Shown in pieces: positions 1 through 9,429 of a DNA stretch of 64,000 nucleotides; the first letter of the stretch is position 1; the number at the start of each line of letters is the position of its first letter. Source of the DNA: Deltaproteobacteria bacterium (GTDB taxonomy: Bacteria; Desulfobacterota; Syntrophobacteria; Syntrophobacterales; Syntrophobacteraceae); the NCBI GenBank assembly GCA_012517315.1, contig JAAYVE010000024.1, positions 62,001 to 126,000 of the forward strand. The letters are read 5' to 3'. Both the position numbers and the translations under genes were made by a program. The notes under the pieces were generated by a model, which did no database searches, was not told where the DNA came from, and was given only the letters and a program-made list of their open reading frames with translations.

Positions 1-1
1 C

Positions 2-1012
2 GGGGATCTGGAAAACCTGGAGACGCTTCACTCCTTCAATCACGCCATCGAACACCTGAAGCGCATCCTGGAGATCGAACCCGTTTGTGTTGCACACGAT
101 CTGCACCCCGATTACCTGAGCAGTCGTTGGGCTGCGGAACAGGTCGGGGTGCCGCGCGTCGCCGTGCAGCATCATCATGCACATATCGCTTCCGTCATGG
201 CCGAACACAGGCTTTCCGGGGGCATCCTGGGCATCGCCCTGGACGGCACCGGTTTCGGTCCGGACGGGACCGTATGGGGCGGAGAAATCCTGCACGTGGA
301 GGGGTGCGGCTTCCGAAGGCTAGGGCATTTTCGCCGGCTGCCCCTGCCGGGCGGGGACCGGGCGGTACGGGAGCCATGGCGCATGGCCCTCAGCGTGCTC
401 TGGATGCTTTGCCCGGAAGAGACGGAAAGGCGTTTTCCCGATTTCCTGGACCGATGGCCGAAAGAAAGGGTAAAGATCGTACTGCAGATGATCCAAAAAG
501 GGGTGAACTCGCCCCGGACTTCCTCGTGTGGGCGCGTTTTCGACGCGGTGTCCGCTCTCATTGGCCTGAGGGAGACCATCACCTATGAGGGGCAGGCGGC
601 CATCGAACTGGAGCAGATCCTGGAATCGGAGACCGGACTCTACGCCGGAGCTGTTTACCGTGAGCCGGCAGGCATGTGGATCGTGGATCCTGTAGCCATG
701 TTTCGAGAGATCGTCGAGGATGTTCGCAAGGGGGTGCCTGCCGGGATCATTTCGGCCCGCTTCCACAACGGTCTCTCAGCAATGCTGGCGGAGGCGGTTG
801 CTTCCGTTTCTGCTCAGGTCGGTCTGTACAGGGTGGCCCTCAGTGGGGGGGTGTTTCAGAACGCGTATCTCCTGGAGCGAGTGATCCCAGCGCTGGAAGA
901 GAGGGGAGTGGAAGTGTTCACCCATGCGGAGGTGCCCGCCAACGATGCCTGCATCGCCCTCGGGCAAGCTCACGTGGCACGGGAATGGCTGAAAAGCGGA
1001 GACAGTTTATGA
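2..1012 (+). CDS. hypF: Carbamoyltransferase HypF, C-terminal part (5' end outside window)
   Basis: HypF transfers the carbamoyl group of carbamoyl phosphate to HypE, the first step in making the CN ligands of [NiFe]-hydrogenase. The open frame enters from the left edge and has no start here; about 336 residues are visible. They correspond to the C-terminal Kae1/YgjD-like domain: a GDLENLETLHSFNHAIEHLK stretch, the VAHDLHPDYLSS stretch, the metal-binding VQHHHAHIASVMAEH motif, the ALDGTGFGPDGTVWGGE motif and a late ALSGGVFQN glycine-rich segment. It ends in TGA, 72 bases before hypD, so hypF-hypD-hypE are probably one operon. The acylphosphatase, zinc-finger and YrdC domains would lie upstream of the window. 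Confidence 0.95.
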   Translation, partial: GDLENLETLHSFNHAIEHLKRILEIEPVCVAHDLHPDYLSSRWAAEQVGVPRVAVQHHHAHIASVMAEHRLSGGILGIALDGTGFGPDGTVWGGEILHVEGCGFRRLGHFRRLPLPGGDRAVREPWRMALSVLWMLCPEETERRFPDFLDRWPKERVKIVLQMIQKGVNSPRTSSCGRVFDAVSALIGLRETITYEGQAAIELEQILESETGLYAGAVYREPAGMWIVDPVAMFREIVEDVRKGVPAGIISARFHNGLSAMLAEAVASVSAQVGLYRVALSGGVFQNAYLLERVIPALEERGVEVFTHAEVPANDACIALGQAHVAREWLKSGDSL

Positions 1013-1084
1013 TCGTTACAACGACGCGAATCACGGGAAGAAGGAGCCGGAACGCAAAAGGCACATCCGGCGGGAGCGGCCCAT

Positions 1085-2182
1085 TTGAAATATCTGGATG
1101 AATACAGGGATCCGGAACTTGCGAGGCGTCTCCTTTCGAGAATCGAGGAAATCGCTCCCGGTGACAGGGTCATCCGGCTGATGGAAATCTGTGGCACCCA
1201 CACGGTGGCCATTTTCCGTTCAGGCCTGAGACATCTGCTCCCATCCACCATCCGTCTCATCAGCGGCCCGGGCTGCCCCGTGTGCGTCACGGCCAACGAA
1301 GACATCGATCGGGCCATTTGGCTGGCGAAGCAGCCAGGGGTGATTGTCACCACTTTCGGCGACTTGGTCCGGGTGCCGGGGTCCACCTCTTCCCTCAATG
1401 TGGAACGGAGCAACGGGGCAGACGTGCGCATCGTTTACGCCACTATCGACGCGCTGCAAATTGCCCGGGCGACGCCCGATCGACAGGTGGTGTTTGTGGG
1501 GATCGGGTTTGAGACGACGGCGCCCACCGTTGCGGCTGCGGTGAAGCAGGCGGCTGCGGAAGGCTTGGTGAATTTTTCCGTGCTCCCCGTGCACAAACTG
1601 CTGCCACCGGCCATGGGAGCCCTCCTGGAAGAGGGGAACCTCCAGTTGAACGGCTTTCTTTGCCCAGGTCACGTGAGCACGGTCATCGGAGCCTCGGCTT
1701 ACGAGGACGTGGTGAACCGTTACGGAATCTCTTGTGTGGTCGCGGGCTTCGAGCCGCTGGACCTGCTCCACGGGATTTATCTCCTGGTGGAGTGCGTCGT
1801 GAAGGGAACCCCGCAGGTGTTGAACCAGTATCGCCGGGCCGTTTCCAGGGATGGAAACGCTGCCGCGAGGCGTCTTATGGATGAGGTTTTCGAGCCGGCC
1901 GATTCCACGTGGCGTGGATTGGGGCCGATCCCTCTGAGCGGTCTGCGCTTCCGGAATTCCTGGCGCCGGTTCGATGCGGGGGAGCGGTTTTCCATGCCGG
2001 TCATCCAGGTGAGGGAGGATCCCGCGTGCCGTTGCGGTGATGTGCTGCGCGGACTGATGGAACCGCCCCAGTGCACTCTTTTTCGCAAGGTGTGCAATCC
2101 CCAGAACCCCAAGGGGCCCTGCATGGTTTCGGGGGAGGGCACCTGCGGAGCCTATTACCGTTATCACACCGAATCCCTTTGA
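1085..2182 (+). CDS. hypD: Hydrogenase maturation factor HypD
   Basis: HypD is the iron-sulfur scaffold that, with HypC, carries the Fe(CN)2CO unit during [NiFe]-hydrogenase assembly. The 365-residue product is the usual length. Visible signatures are MEICGTHT, the GPGCPVCVT redox motif, PLSGLRFRNSW, CRCGDVLRG and the C-terminal cluster-ligating segment around CTLFRKVCNPQNPKGPCMV. The start must be the TTG at 1085: between the hypF stop and this codon the frame has no ATG or GTG, and homology to the family N-terminus (KYLDEYRDPELARRLL) begins right there. A TTG start may lower expression relative to hypE. No hypC is visible between hypF and hypE, so it should lie outside the window. Confidence 0.97.
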   Translation: MKYLDEYRDPELARRLLSRIEEIAPGDRVIRLMEICGTHTVAIFRSGLRHLLPSTIRLISGPGCPVCVTANEDIDRAIWLAKQPGVIVTTFGDLVRVPGSTSSLNVERSNGADVRIVYATIDALQIARATPDRQVVFVGIGFETTAPTVAAAVKQAAAEGLVNFSVLPVHKLLPPAMGALLEEGNLQLNGFLCPGHVSTVIGASAYEDVVNRYGISCVVAGFEPLDLLHGIYLLVECVVKGTPQVLNQYRRAVSRDGNAAARRLMDEVFEPADSTWRGLGPIPLSGLRFRNSWRRFDAGERFSMPVIQVREDPACRCGDVLRGLMEPPQCTLFRKVCNPQNPKGPCMVSGEGTCGAYYRYHTESL

Positions 2183-2308
2183 GGGGCTGGACGGCTGCGA
2201 GGTGGCCGTGCCCGGCGTGCAATGCGCTCTTCCGCCCCATTTGAGGGTTGGGTCCTTCTGCTTTCCCGTCTGTTGCCGGGAGCGGGGGCGTGTCGAGGGT
2301 AACCACTC

Positions 2309-3319
2309 ATGAAGCAGCGGACCGTGCAATTGGACCAGGGGAGCGGAGGTCGGGCCACCCATGAACTGGTGAAGGGCCTTTTCGTGGAGGCTTTTCGGAA
2401 CGAGTTCCTCCTGGAGATGAACGACAGTGCCCTGGTTCAGTTGAACGGGGGCAGGATTGCCATGTCCACCGATTCCTATGTGGTGGACCCGGTCATTTTT
2501 CCCGGGGGCAACATCGGCAGTCTGGCGGTTCACGGAACAGTGAATGACCTGGCCATGCGAGGTGCCAGGCCGCTGTATCTCACAGCGGGATTCATCCTGG
2601 AAGAGGGTCTCTCCCTGGAGACCCTGGAGCAGGTGGTCCGGGCCATGGGGGAGGCGGCGCGGGAATCGGGGGTACTCATCGTGGCGGGCGACACCAAGGT
2701 GGTTCCCCGGGGCAAGGCGGACAAGCTTTTCATCAACACGGCTGGGGTGGGGGTGGTCCCGCCTGGGATCCACGTGGCGGGACAGAACGCCCGGCCAGGC
2801 GATGCGGTTCTCATCAACGGGACCATCGGAGATCACGGGATGGCGGTTTTGTGCAAGCGGGAGGGTCTGGCTTTTGAAAACGAGATCAGGAGCGATTCCG
2901 CGCCGCTTCACGATCTAGTGCGTCAAATGCTGGAGGTTTGCCCGCGGATTCATGTCCTGAGAGACCCCACCCGGGGCGGGGTGGCGACAACTCTCAATGA
3001 AATCGCCCAGCAGTCCTCAGTAGGGATTCGCCTGTTGGAGGAAGCGCTTCCCATTGGGGAGGATGTGGCCGGGGCCTGTGAGCTTCTGGGTTTGGACCCC
3101 CTGTACGTGGCCAATGAAGGAAAGCTTCTTGCCTGCGTCCCCGCCGACGAAGCAGAGGAACTTTTGCAGGTCATGCGCCGGCATCCCCTGGGAGCCAAGT
3201 CGCGCCGCATCGGTGAAGTCACTGTGGAGGAACCGGGAAGGGTCTTCCTCAAGACGCGCATTGGGGGACACCGCCTTGTGGACATGCTCCGCGGCGAGCA
3301 ACTCCCGCGCATTTGCTGA
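2309..3319 (+). CDS. hypE: Hydrogenase maturation factor HypE
   Basis: HypE (336 residues, PurM/AIR-synthase fold) dehydrates the HypF-delivered carbamoyl group to a thiocyanate on its C-terminal cysteine and passes CN to the HypCD-bound iron. The N-terminus LDQGSGGRATHELVKGLF, the DSYVVDPVIFPGGNIGSLAV segment, the DTKVVPRGKADKLFINT segment and the exact C-terminus PRIC are all diagnostic; the last cysteine is the thiocyanation site. ATG start. The 126-base gap after hypD holds no gene but has short GC-rich palindromic sequence, so cotranscription with hypD is likely but not certain. Confidence 0.97.
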   Translation: MKQRTVQLDQGSGGRATHELVKGLFVEAFRNEFLLEMNDSALVQLNGGRIAMSTDSYVVDPVIFPGGNIGSLAVHGTVNDLAMRGARPLYLTAGFILEEGLSLETLEQVVRAMGEAARESGVLIVAGDTKVVPRGKADKLFINTAGVGVVPPGIHVAGQNARPGDAVLINGTIGDHGMAVLCKREGLAFENEIRSDSAPLHDLVRQMLEVCPRIHVLRDPTRGGVATTLNEIAQQSSVGIRLLEEALPIGEDVAGACELLGLDPLYVANEGKLLACVPADEAEELLQVMRRHPLGAKSRRIGEVTVEEPGRVFLKTRIGGHRLVDMLRGEQLPRIC

Positions 3320-3362
3320 ATTCCGCAGGTTCACGCGACCGCAGGGCCGATTTGAGGAATGC

Positions 3363-4508
3363 ATGGGACTCAACGACTGGGGAAGAGAACGAAAAACGCT
3401 GTTCGCCTGTCCCGTCTGCGGAGAGAAGGTGGAGGGGATCGGTTCCACAGTGGCGGTTTGTCCTCGATGCATTCGGGAGAACTGGCAGGGGAGTCGCCGT
3501 TTCGTTGAAAACGTCCACATGGAATCGAGGCGGCTTTTTCGTCTGCCTCCCTTTCCACCCGCCGTTCCCGGGGGTGTTGCCTGCGATCTCTGCCTGCAGC
3601 AGTGCCGCATGGGAGAAACGGACCGGGGTTATTGCGATGTGCGGAGCGGGTCCGCGGAAAGCATGCGGGAGGATGGACGAACCCGGGCCAGGCTTTCCTC
3701 CTATTACGATCCCCTTCCCACCAATTGCGTGGCGGACTGGGTGTGCGCCGGGGGAACGGGCTCCGGCTACCCCGAGTTCGCCCACGTCAAGGGAACGGAA
3801 GTGGGATACTATAATCTGGCCGTCTTTTTTGAAGCATGCAATTTCAACTGTCTTTACTGCCAGAACTGGTCATTCAAGGAACCGGGACGCAAAAGCGCCG
3901 CCTGGACAACAGTGGACGGGTTGGCCCGGGCGGTAAACACACAGACGAGTTGCATCTGCTTTTTCGGGGGGGACCCCACCCCCCAGCTGCCCTTCGCCCT
4001 CCGCGTGTCCGAAAAGCTTCGCAGGGGCTGGTCTGGAAAGATCCTCCGTATCTGCTGGGAAACCAACGGCAGTATGCATCCGGAGCAACTCAAGAGAATG
4101 GCCTCGGTCTCGTTGGAGTCGGGCGGGACCATCAAGATCGACCTCAAGGCATGGAACCCGCACATCCACCAGGCCCTTTGCGGGTGCGACAACCAACGGG
4201 TGTTGGAGAATTTCTCCATGTTGGCCCGGTGGGTTCCGGAGCGGCCGGATCCACCGCTGTTGGTGGCGAGCACGCTCCTCGTGCCCGGCTACGTGGAGGC
4301 GGAAGAAGTGAAGAATATCGCGGAATTCATCGCCCGATTGAACCCGGATATTCCCTATGCCCTCCTGGGTTTTGCCCCCCAGTTCTGCCTGGACGATTTT
4401 CCGACCACCTCGAGAGTCCAAGCCGAATCCTGCCTGGATGCCGCAAGGCAGGCGGGTCTCCGCAGAATCCGTCTGGGCAACCATCACCTCATCGGGGCGA
4501 GAAGTTGA
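3363..4508 (+). CDS. Radical SAM protein with N-terminal zinc ribbons, next to hyp genes
   Basis: A 381-residue radical SAM protein. The ATG at 3363 follows a GAGGAAT ribosome-binding site; the open frame runs further upstream inside hypE, but that part is a shadow. The N-terminus has a zinc ribbon (CPVCG...CPRC, residues about 13-37), then a second cysteine-rich motif (CDLCLQQCRMGETDRGYC) as in AmrS/PflA-like proteins. The radical SAM cluster motif CNFNCLYC is near residue 165, followed by FFGGDPTPQ and a WETNGSM strand. It resembles PflA/AmmeMemoRadiSam-type activases, but the substrate is unknown. It lies 43 bases after hypE, so a link to hydrogenase or another metalloenzyme is possible. 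It ends 8 bases from the convergent transporter gene. Confidence 0.85.
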   Translation: MGLNDWGRERKTLFACPVCGEKVEGIGSTVAVCPRCIRENWQGSRRFVENVHMESRRLFRLPPFPPAVPGGVACDLCLQQCRMGETDRGYCDVRSGSAESMREDGRTRARLSSYYDPLPTNCVADWVCAGGTGSGYPEFAHVKGTEVGYYNLAVFFEACNFNCLYCQNWSFKEPGRKSAAWTTVDGLARAVNTQTSCICFFGGDPTPQLPFALRVSEKLRRGWSGKILRICWETNGSMHPEQLKRMASVSLESGGTIKIDLKAWNPHIHQALCGCDNQRVLENFSMLARWVPERPDPPLLVASTLLVPGYVEAEEVKNIAEFIARLNPDIPYALLGFAPQFCLDDFPTTSRVQAESCLDAARQAGLRRIRLGNHHLIGARS

Positions 4509-4516
4509 CATCAGGA

Positions 4517-5779
4517 TTATGCCTCGGGAGGAGGGTCGCTCTTGAGACCGTCCTTTGCACGCCAAGGGGCAAAGCGTGGGAGGAGGAGGATGCCGGGGAC
4601 CGCACCCAGAACAGTGGCTGTGTAGAAAGCCGGCCACCCCATGGCGGAGACCATGAACCCGGTGGGAACCCCGGCCAAGACGCGGGTGACGGCCATGATG
4701 CTTGTGAGGAGAGCGTACTGGGTGGCTGTGAACCGCTTGTCGCACAGACTCATCATGAAGGCGAGAAAGGCCGCCGTCCCCATGCCCCCGCAGACGTTTT
4801 CGATGCCGACGGCCGCCACCATGGTGGGGTAGCTTCTTCCTGCCAGGGCCAGGATCGTGAAGGTCAGATTGGAGAGGGCTTGCAGGAAGGCAAACACCCA
4901 AAGAGAGCGATTGATGCCCACCTTCGCGATGAACGCCCCCCCTGCGAGGGTTCCCAACAAAGTGCTGAAAAGCCCGAATCCCTTGTTCACCATGCCCACG
5001 TCGGTGCGGCTGAATCCCAGTTCCAGGAGAAAGGGGGTCGTCATGGCCCCCGCCACCGCATCCCCCAACTTATAGACCATGATGAAAAGGAGCATTTCCA
5101 CGGCTCCCCGTTTCTGGAAATAGACGACAAGGGGTTGCCAGACGGCGTCCCGGAGGTTGGCCGGCGGGACAACCCGTTCCCTCGGTTCCGGCGATACCAG
5201 GGTGAAGCTCACATTCACGATCATGATGCCGGCCATGAACGCGTAGACCATCCGCCAGGGGACATGGTCGGAGAGGACCAGTGCCATGGCCCCCGATGTG
5301 AGGAGAGCCACGCGGTAACCGATGACGGTCGTGGCGGCACCAGCTCCCAGTTCGTCCCGTTTGAGCACGTCGGCGCGGTAGGCGTCGATGACGATGTCCT
5401 GGCTGGCACTCAGAAACGCGACGGCCAATGCCAGGGAGGCTGCGAGCCACGGCAGACGACCCGGCGCTGAAAAGCCCAGAGCCAGGACGACTCCTCCCAG
5501 CAGGATTTGAAGCAAGGCGATCCAGCCTCTGCGGCGTCCGAGGAGGGGCAGAGCGAAACGGTCCAAGACAGGGGCCCAAAGGACTTTCACAGTGTAGGGG
5601 AGCCCCACAAGGCCGAAAATGCCTATGAGGCGAAGGTCCACTTTTTCCGTTGTCATCCAGGCCTGTAGGGTCGACGACGTGAGCGGCAGGGGAAGTCCCG
5701 ATGAAAAACCGAGGCCCAGGAGGCAGAGCACGCGCCTCTCGGTGAAGACTTTCAGCCAGTCTGCCTTGGAATCCTGCAT
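4517..5779 (-). CDS. AmpG-type muropeptide/MFS transporter
   Basis: A 420-residue polytopic inner-membrane protein of the major facilitator superfamily with about 12 hydrophobic segments. The early GLGFSSGLPLPLTSSTLQAWM motif, the YTVKVLWAPVLDRF loop and the SASQDIVIDAYR motif are typical of AmpG permeases, which import anhydromuropeptides for cell-wall recycling. I place the start at ATG 5779, preceded by AGAGG; a GTG 33 bases upstream (5812) is also open but has a poor ribosome-binding site. The gene is tail-to-tail with the radical SAM gene and divergent from the KamA-family gene. Other MFS substrates cannot be excluded. Confidence 0.85.
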   Translation of the reverse strand: MQDSKADWLKVFTERRVLCLLGLGFSSGLPLPLTSSTLQAWMTTEKVDLRLIGIFGLVGLPYTVKVLWAPVLDRFALPLLGRRRGWIALLQILLGGVVLALGFSAPGRLPWLAASLALAVAFLSASQDIVIDAYRADVLKRDELGAGAATTVIGYRVALLTSGAMALVLSDHVPWRMVYAFMAGIMIVNVSFTLVSPEPRERVVPPANLRDAVWQPLVVYFQKRGAVEMLLFIMVYKLGDAVAGAMTTPFLLELGFSRTDVGMVNKGFGLFSTLLGTLAGGAFIAKVGINRSLWVFAFLQALSNLTFTILALAGRSYPTMVAAVGIENVCGGMGTAAFLAFMMSLCDKRFTATQYALLTSIMAVTRVLAGVPTGFMVSAMGWPAFYTATVLGAVPGILLLPRFAPWRAKDGLKSDPPPEA

Positions 5780-6141
5780 GAGTTGCCTCTGCCTTCCTGG
5801 AAATGGGTCCACCCCGCCAAGTCCGGCAATGTAGCGGAGTCACCCCGTCCCTACAACCCAAAAGGTGTGGCCGATCCCGGGCATGGGGTAGCCATCCTTT
5901 ACAAGATCGCCCGGAAAGAATAGACAGAGGCTGCACGGTGTATTCCTCCCGCGGTTTCTCCGTGGCGAAGACGCGTTTTTCATGCCGAGTTGCGTCCAAG
6001 ACTGCATGGAGGAGCGCTGCAGGGTTTGCACGGTCCTGTCCTGCAATTCCTCGACCGCGACTTCGCCTCAGACTTCGGAGGAACCTGCGGTAAAGACGCC
6101 TTGTGTTCCCGGCGGTTTTTCAATGGGGATTTCAGACGATC
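5780..6141. other. Divergent intergenic region
   Basis: About 360 bases between the divergent transporter and KamA-family genes. No convincing small gene, RNA or clear promoter hexamer pair was seen; it presumably holds the two divergent promoters. Confidence 0.4.
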
Positions 6142-7200
6142 ATGAAAGCCTTTGAAGCCTTCGTGCGACAATGGAACCTGACCCCGGATGACGTGTTCCC
6201 AGTCGTCGACCGGTTTCCTTTCCGCATCAGTGAACATTTCGCCGGCCTCATCCAGTTCCCGGGGGATGCCATTTGGAAGCAGGTGGTGCCCGATGAAAGG
6301 GAATTGCTGGACGCGGGAGGTTGGGAGGACCCTCTTGCGGAGGAGGGGCTTTCCCCCGTCCCCAACCTGGTCCACCGCTATCCCAACCGGGTCTTGTGGC
6401 TGGTGAGCCACGAATGCCCCGTCCACTGCCGATTCTGTACCAGGAAGCGGAGATGGAGCGACCCGATCCCACTGACGGAGGAACTTTTCCAGGCCGGCCT
6501 CCAATACATTGAATCGCGCAGCCACATCAAGGATGTGCTCCTCTCGGGCGGAGATCCCCTGTTCCTTCCCCTTTCAAGATTGGACGCGATCCTATCCGCT
6601 CTCAGGGCGATTCCCCACGTGGAAATCATCCGCATCGGCACCCGCATCCCGTGCACACTCCCTCGGTTGGTCACGCATCGCTTGGCAAAGACCCTTGCCA
6701 GGCATCATCCCCTTTATGTCAACGTGCATTTCAACCATCCCCGGGAATTGACAAAAGAAGCGCGAGAAGCATGCCGGCGGCTGGCCTCGGCGGGAATTCC
6801 CCTGGGGAGCCAGACGGTGCTCTTGCGTGGGGTGAACGATGAACTGGAAACGGTCAAGGAGTTGCTGGAAGGATTGCTCACCCTGCGAGTGCGGCCTTAC
6901 TATCTCATGCAGATGGACCTGACCAAGGGGACAGGGCATTTTCGGACGCCCATCGCGACCGGTTTGAAGCTCCTGGCCGGGCTGAGAAATCGGATATCAG
7001 GCCTTGCCATTCCCCACTTCGTCATCGACCTTCCTGGAGGGCACGGAAAGGTTCCCCTGATCCCGCAGCAGGTGGAAGGGATCGAAGGGGAGCAACTGAT
7101 CCTGAAGAGTTACCGGGGACAGCGCGTCGCTTACCCCCTCCTGGAAGGAGAGAGCGGAGAACTGGCGGGCATGCTCAAGGCGGTCCAGAGGTCGCCTTGA
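6142..7200 (+). CDS. KamA/EpmB-family radical SAM aminomutase
   Basis: A 352-residue radical SAM, PLP-dependent aminomutase-family protein. The motif CPVHCRFCTRKR (near residue 93) supplies the three cysteines for the 4Fe-4S cluster. DVLLSGGDPLFLP and RIGTRIPCTLP are the family GGDP and RIGTR motifs. FVIDLPGGHGKVPL contains the lysine that forms the PLP aldimine in lysine 2,3-aminomutase. The N-terminal RYPNRVLWLVSHEC region is also canonical. At about 350 residues it is closer to EpmB than to clostridial KamA (about 416), so it may modify EF-P rather than free lysine; no efp or epmA is in the window to decide this. Start chosen at ATG 6142; a GTG at 6103 is in frame but has no closely spaced ribosome-binding site. 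Confidence 0.88.
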   Translation: MKAFEAFVRQWNLTPDDVFPVVDRFPFRISEHFAGLIQFPGDAIWKQVVPDERELLDAGGWEDPLAEEGLSPVPNLVHRYPNRVLWLVSHECPVHCRFCTRKRRWSDPIPLTEELFQAGLQYIESRSHIKDVLLSGGDPLFLPLSRLDAILSALRAIPHVEIIRIGTRIPCTLPRLVTHRLAKTLARHHPLYVNVHFNHPRELTKEAREACRRLASAGIPLGSQTVLLRGVNDELETVKELLEGLLTLRVRPYYLMQMDLTKGTGHFRTPIATGLKLLAGLRNRISGLAIPHFVIDLPGGHGKVPLIPQQVEGIEGEQLILKSYRGQRVAYPLLEGESGELAGMLKAVQRSP

Positions 7201-7308
7201 ACGGTTGATGGGAGGCTGCATAAGCCGCCCGCCGCCTGTGGGGATTTTCATCGATGTCTTGCGGTGAGTGAGGATTCGAGACGGCGCCGGCACCGGAGGG
7301 AGAAGATC

Positions 7309-8416
7309 ATGGAGTAGACGGCACCCGTATTCATCGTTTCGGGGATTCTGGCGTTGACTCTTTTCCTCCTCGTCAGCGAGAGGATCCCGGTGGATCGAAA
7401 CGCCCTTGGAGCCGTTGTGGCACTGGTGCTCGGCGGAATCCTCACACCGGAGGAAGCCATCGTCGGTTTCGCAAACCCTGCGATCATCACCGTGGCTGCC
7501 ATGTTCCTTCTGAGCCATGGCCCGATCAGGACGGGTGCCGTGGGGTTCGTCGCCGAAGTGGTGGAACTCATTGTCCCCCCCTTATTCATCCCTTCTGGGT
7601 GAAAGGCTCTTTTCCACCGACCTCCAGGAAGACCCTGCCGTCCAGATCATCGCCGTCAAGAGCAGAGGCGTCCACTAGTCAGATCAACGCATCCGGGACG
7701 TGCGGCGCCGCATCGGGGACATGATCCTGGTGCGCTGCCCTGAAGAGAGGCTGAAGCGCTTGCGCAGAGAGAACAGCTTCATCATTCTGGAAGAGATCCA
7801 GCAGCACATTGTGGACCGGACGAAAGCACGATGGGCTTTGCTCACCTTCGGCGGCGTGGTGGCGGTTGCGACTAGCGGTCTTCTCGATATTATGTCCTGC
7901 GCCCCGGCAGGGATCTTTGCCATGTCCGCCTCGGGATGCCTGCGACTCAAGGACGCTTATCGATCCCTTCAGCCCGATGTGCTTCTTCTCATTGTCGGCA
8001 CCATTGCCCTGGGGACAGCCATGGAGAAAACGACTGCAAGCCGTCTCTATGCAAAGGCCTTCCTGTCCCTGTTCCATGGTGCCGGACCCGAATGGGTCCT
8101 CCTGGGAGTGGCCCTGCTCACCAGCCTGATCAGCCAGATTCTGAGCAACAATGCCTCCGCTGTACTTATCTTTCCCATTGCCGTTTCCACCGCTCTTTCC
8201 ATGGGGGTTCACCCCAAGTGCTTCATCGTGGGCGTGTGTTTCGGCGCCAGTGCGAGCTATGCGACTCCCATCGCTTATCAGACGAATCTCATGGTCTACG
8301 GTCCGGGCGGGTATCGGTTCAGGGACTACGTGAAGCTGGGGATCCCTCTTAACCTCATGGTGATCCTTTTGAGCTCCTGGTGGATCCCTTGGGTGTGGCC
8401 TTTTCACATCCCTTGA
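7309..8416 (+). pseudogene. Decayed SLC13/DASS-type anion permease with TrkA-C domain
   Basis: Remnant of an anion:sodium symporter-family permease. ATG 7309 has a good GGAGGGA ribosome-binding site, but codon 3 is TAG (7315-7317). The frame continues as a recognisable N-terminus (LTLFLLVSERIPVDRNAL, GFANPAIITVAAMFLLSHG). It then jumps straight from the first membrane segments (RTGAVGF) to the linker VVELIVPP, so most of the first membrane half, about 150 residues, is missing. An extra base in a run of seven C near 7575-7581 shifts the frame. The linker ERLFSTDLQEDPAVQIIAVK leads to a second TAG just before SDQRIRDVR. The C-terminal membrane half (7700-8416) is intact and ends in TGA. Two nonsense codons, a frameshift and a deletion make this a true pseudogene. 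Confidence 0.85.
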
Positions 8417-8795
8417 CAAGGCGGTGATGTGCTTCCTGTCCACTCCGTTCTCAATGGCAGGGTTCAAGACGATTGTGTTCAATGGAGGCCCACCGCGCGG
8501 AGCAATCGAATCCCTTTGACGGACTGGATTCTCCCCGTGTATCTTTCTTTTCAGGGGGAAATCCCGATGCGCCCCTCTGGTCTGAAAAGCGAGGGGGAGC
8601 TGCTGAAAGCAGAGGTCCATCCATCGGTCGCCCCTGGTTACCGCCCTTAGTGGATTGATTTTCCTGCCGAGAGGCCGCCGCTGCAATTCCCCGGGAATTT
8701 GGAAAGGGTGCGCGAATGAACGGTTTGTGGAGCCGGGGGAGCTGCCGTGGTGAAGGGGATGGGAAGGGGTGTGTCAATGGACGAGGAAGGGTACC
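8417..8795. other. Intergenic region
   Basis: About 380 bases between the permease remnant and the PsiE-family gene. Only short overlapping open frames without ribosome-binding sites; nothing recognised. Confidence 0.4.
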
Positions 8796-9326
8796 GTGGT
8801 GAACTCTGAGTCGAAAAGCACCGACGAGCATGGCGATGGCAGCAGGAAGAACGCGTACGGGCAAACGGACCCGTGCTGGCGTGAACCGGAGGGATTCGGC
8901 ATACCCAATGCGGAGCCCCTGATACTCTGGTTACAGAGGATCATCCATTTTGCCATCCGAATCCTCGCCCTTCTCATGACCGGCATCATCCTCTGGGGCG
9001 TTGCCGATGTCGTGTGGATGCTCTACCGGCAACTCATCGAACCTCCCTTTCTCCTGCTCAATATCAGCGACATCTTTGCCATTTTCGGTGCTTTTCTGGC
9101 GGTGCTCATCGCCGTCGAGATATTCGTAAACATTGTTCTCTACCTGAGGGACGATGTGATCCATGTAAAGCTGGTCATGGCGACGGCCTTGATGGCGGTG
9201 GCCCGAAAGGCCATCATTCTCGATTTTACGCAAATATCCAGTGCCTATGTTTATGCCACGGCGGCTCTCATCCTCGCTTTGAGCATCGGCTATTGGCTGG
9301 TGATCCACATCAGCAGAAAAACTTGA
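8796..9326 (+). CDS. PsiE-family membrane protein (phosphate-starvation-inducible family)
   Basis: A 176-residue protein with a polar N-terminus of about 40 residues and four hydrophobic segments (IIHFAIRILALLMTGIILWG, ISDIFAIFGAFLAVLIAVEIF, a central VKLVMATALMAVARKAIIL and the C-terminal YATAALILALSIGYWLVI). The LLLNISDIFAIFGAFLAVLIAVE and KAIILDF patterns match the PsiE family, small inner-membrane proteins of unknown biochemical role that are induced by phosphate starvation in enterics. The start is the double GTG at 8796/8799 after AGGAAGG; the frame is open to a GTG at 8769 with a weaker site. No Pho box was seen here, although a candidate one occurs near 58.8 kb. Confidence 0.75.
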   Translation: MVNSESKSTDEHGDGSRKNAYGQTDPCWREPEGFGIPNAEPLILWLQRIIHFAIRILALLMTGIILWGVADVVWMLYRQLIEPPFLLLNISDIFAIFGAFLAVLIAVEIFVNIVLYLRDDVIHVKLVMATALMAVARKAIILDFTQISSAYVYATAALILALSIGYWLVIHISRKT

Positions 9327-9429
9327 CCTAGGTGGTATGTCACGGGCAAAGAACCTCACCCCTCCCCTGAAGAAACGGGGTTCTAGGGGGGGTGAGCCTG
9401 TATACGCTCGGAAAAAGGAAGGAGTGCCC

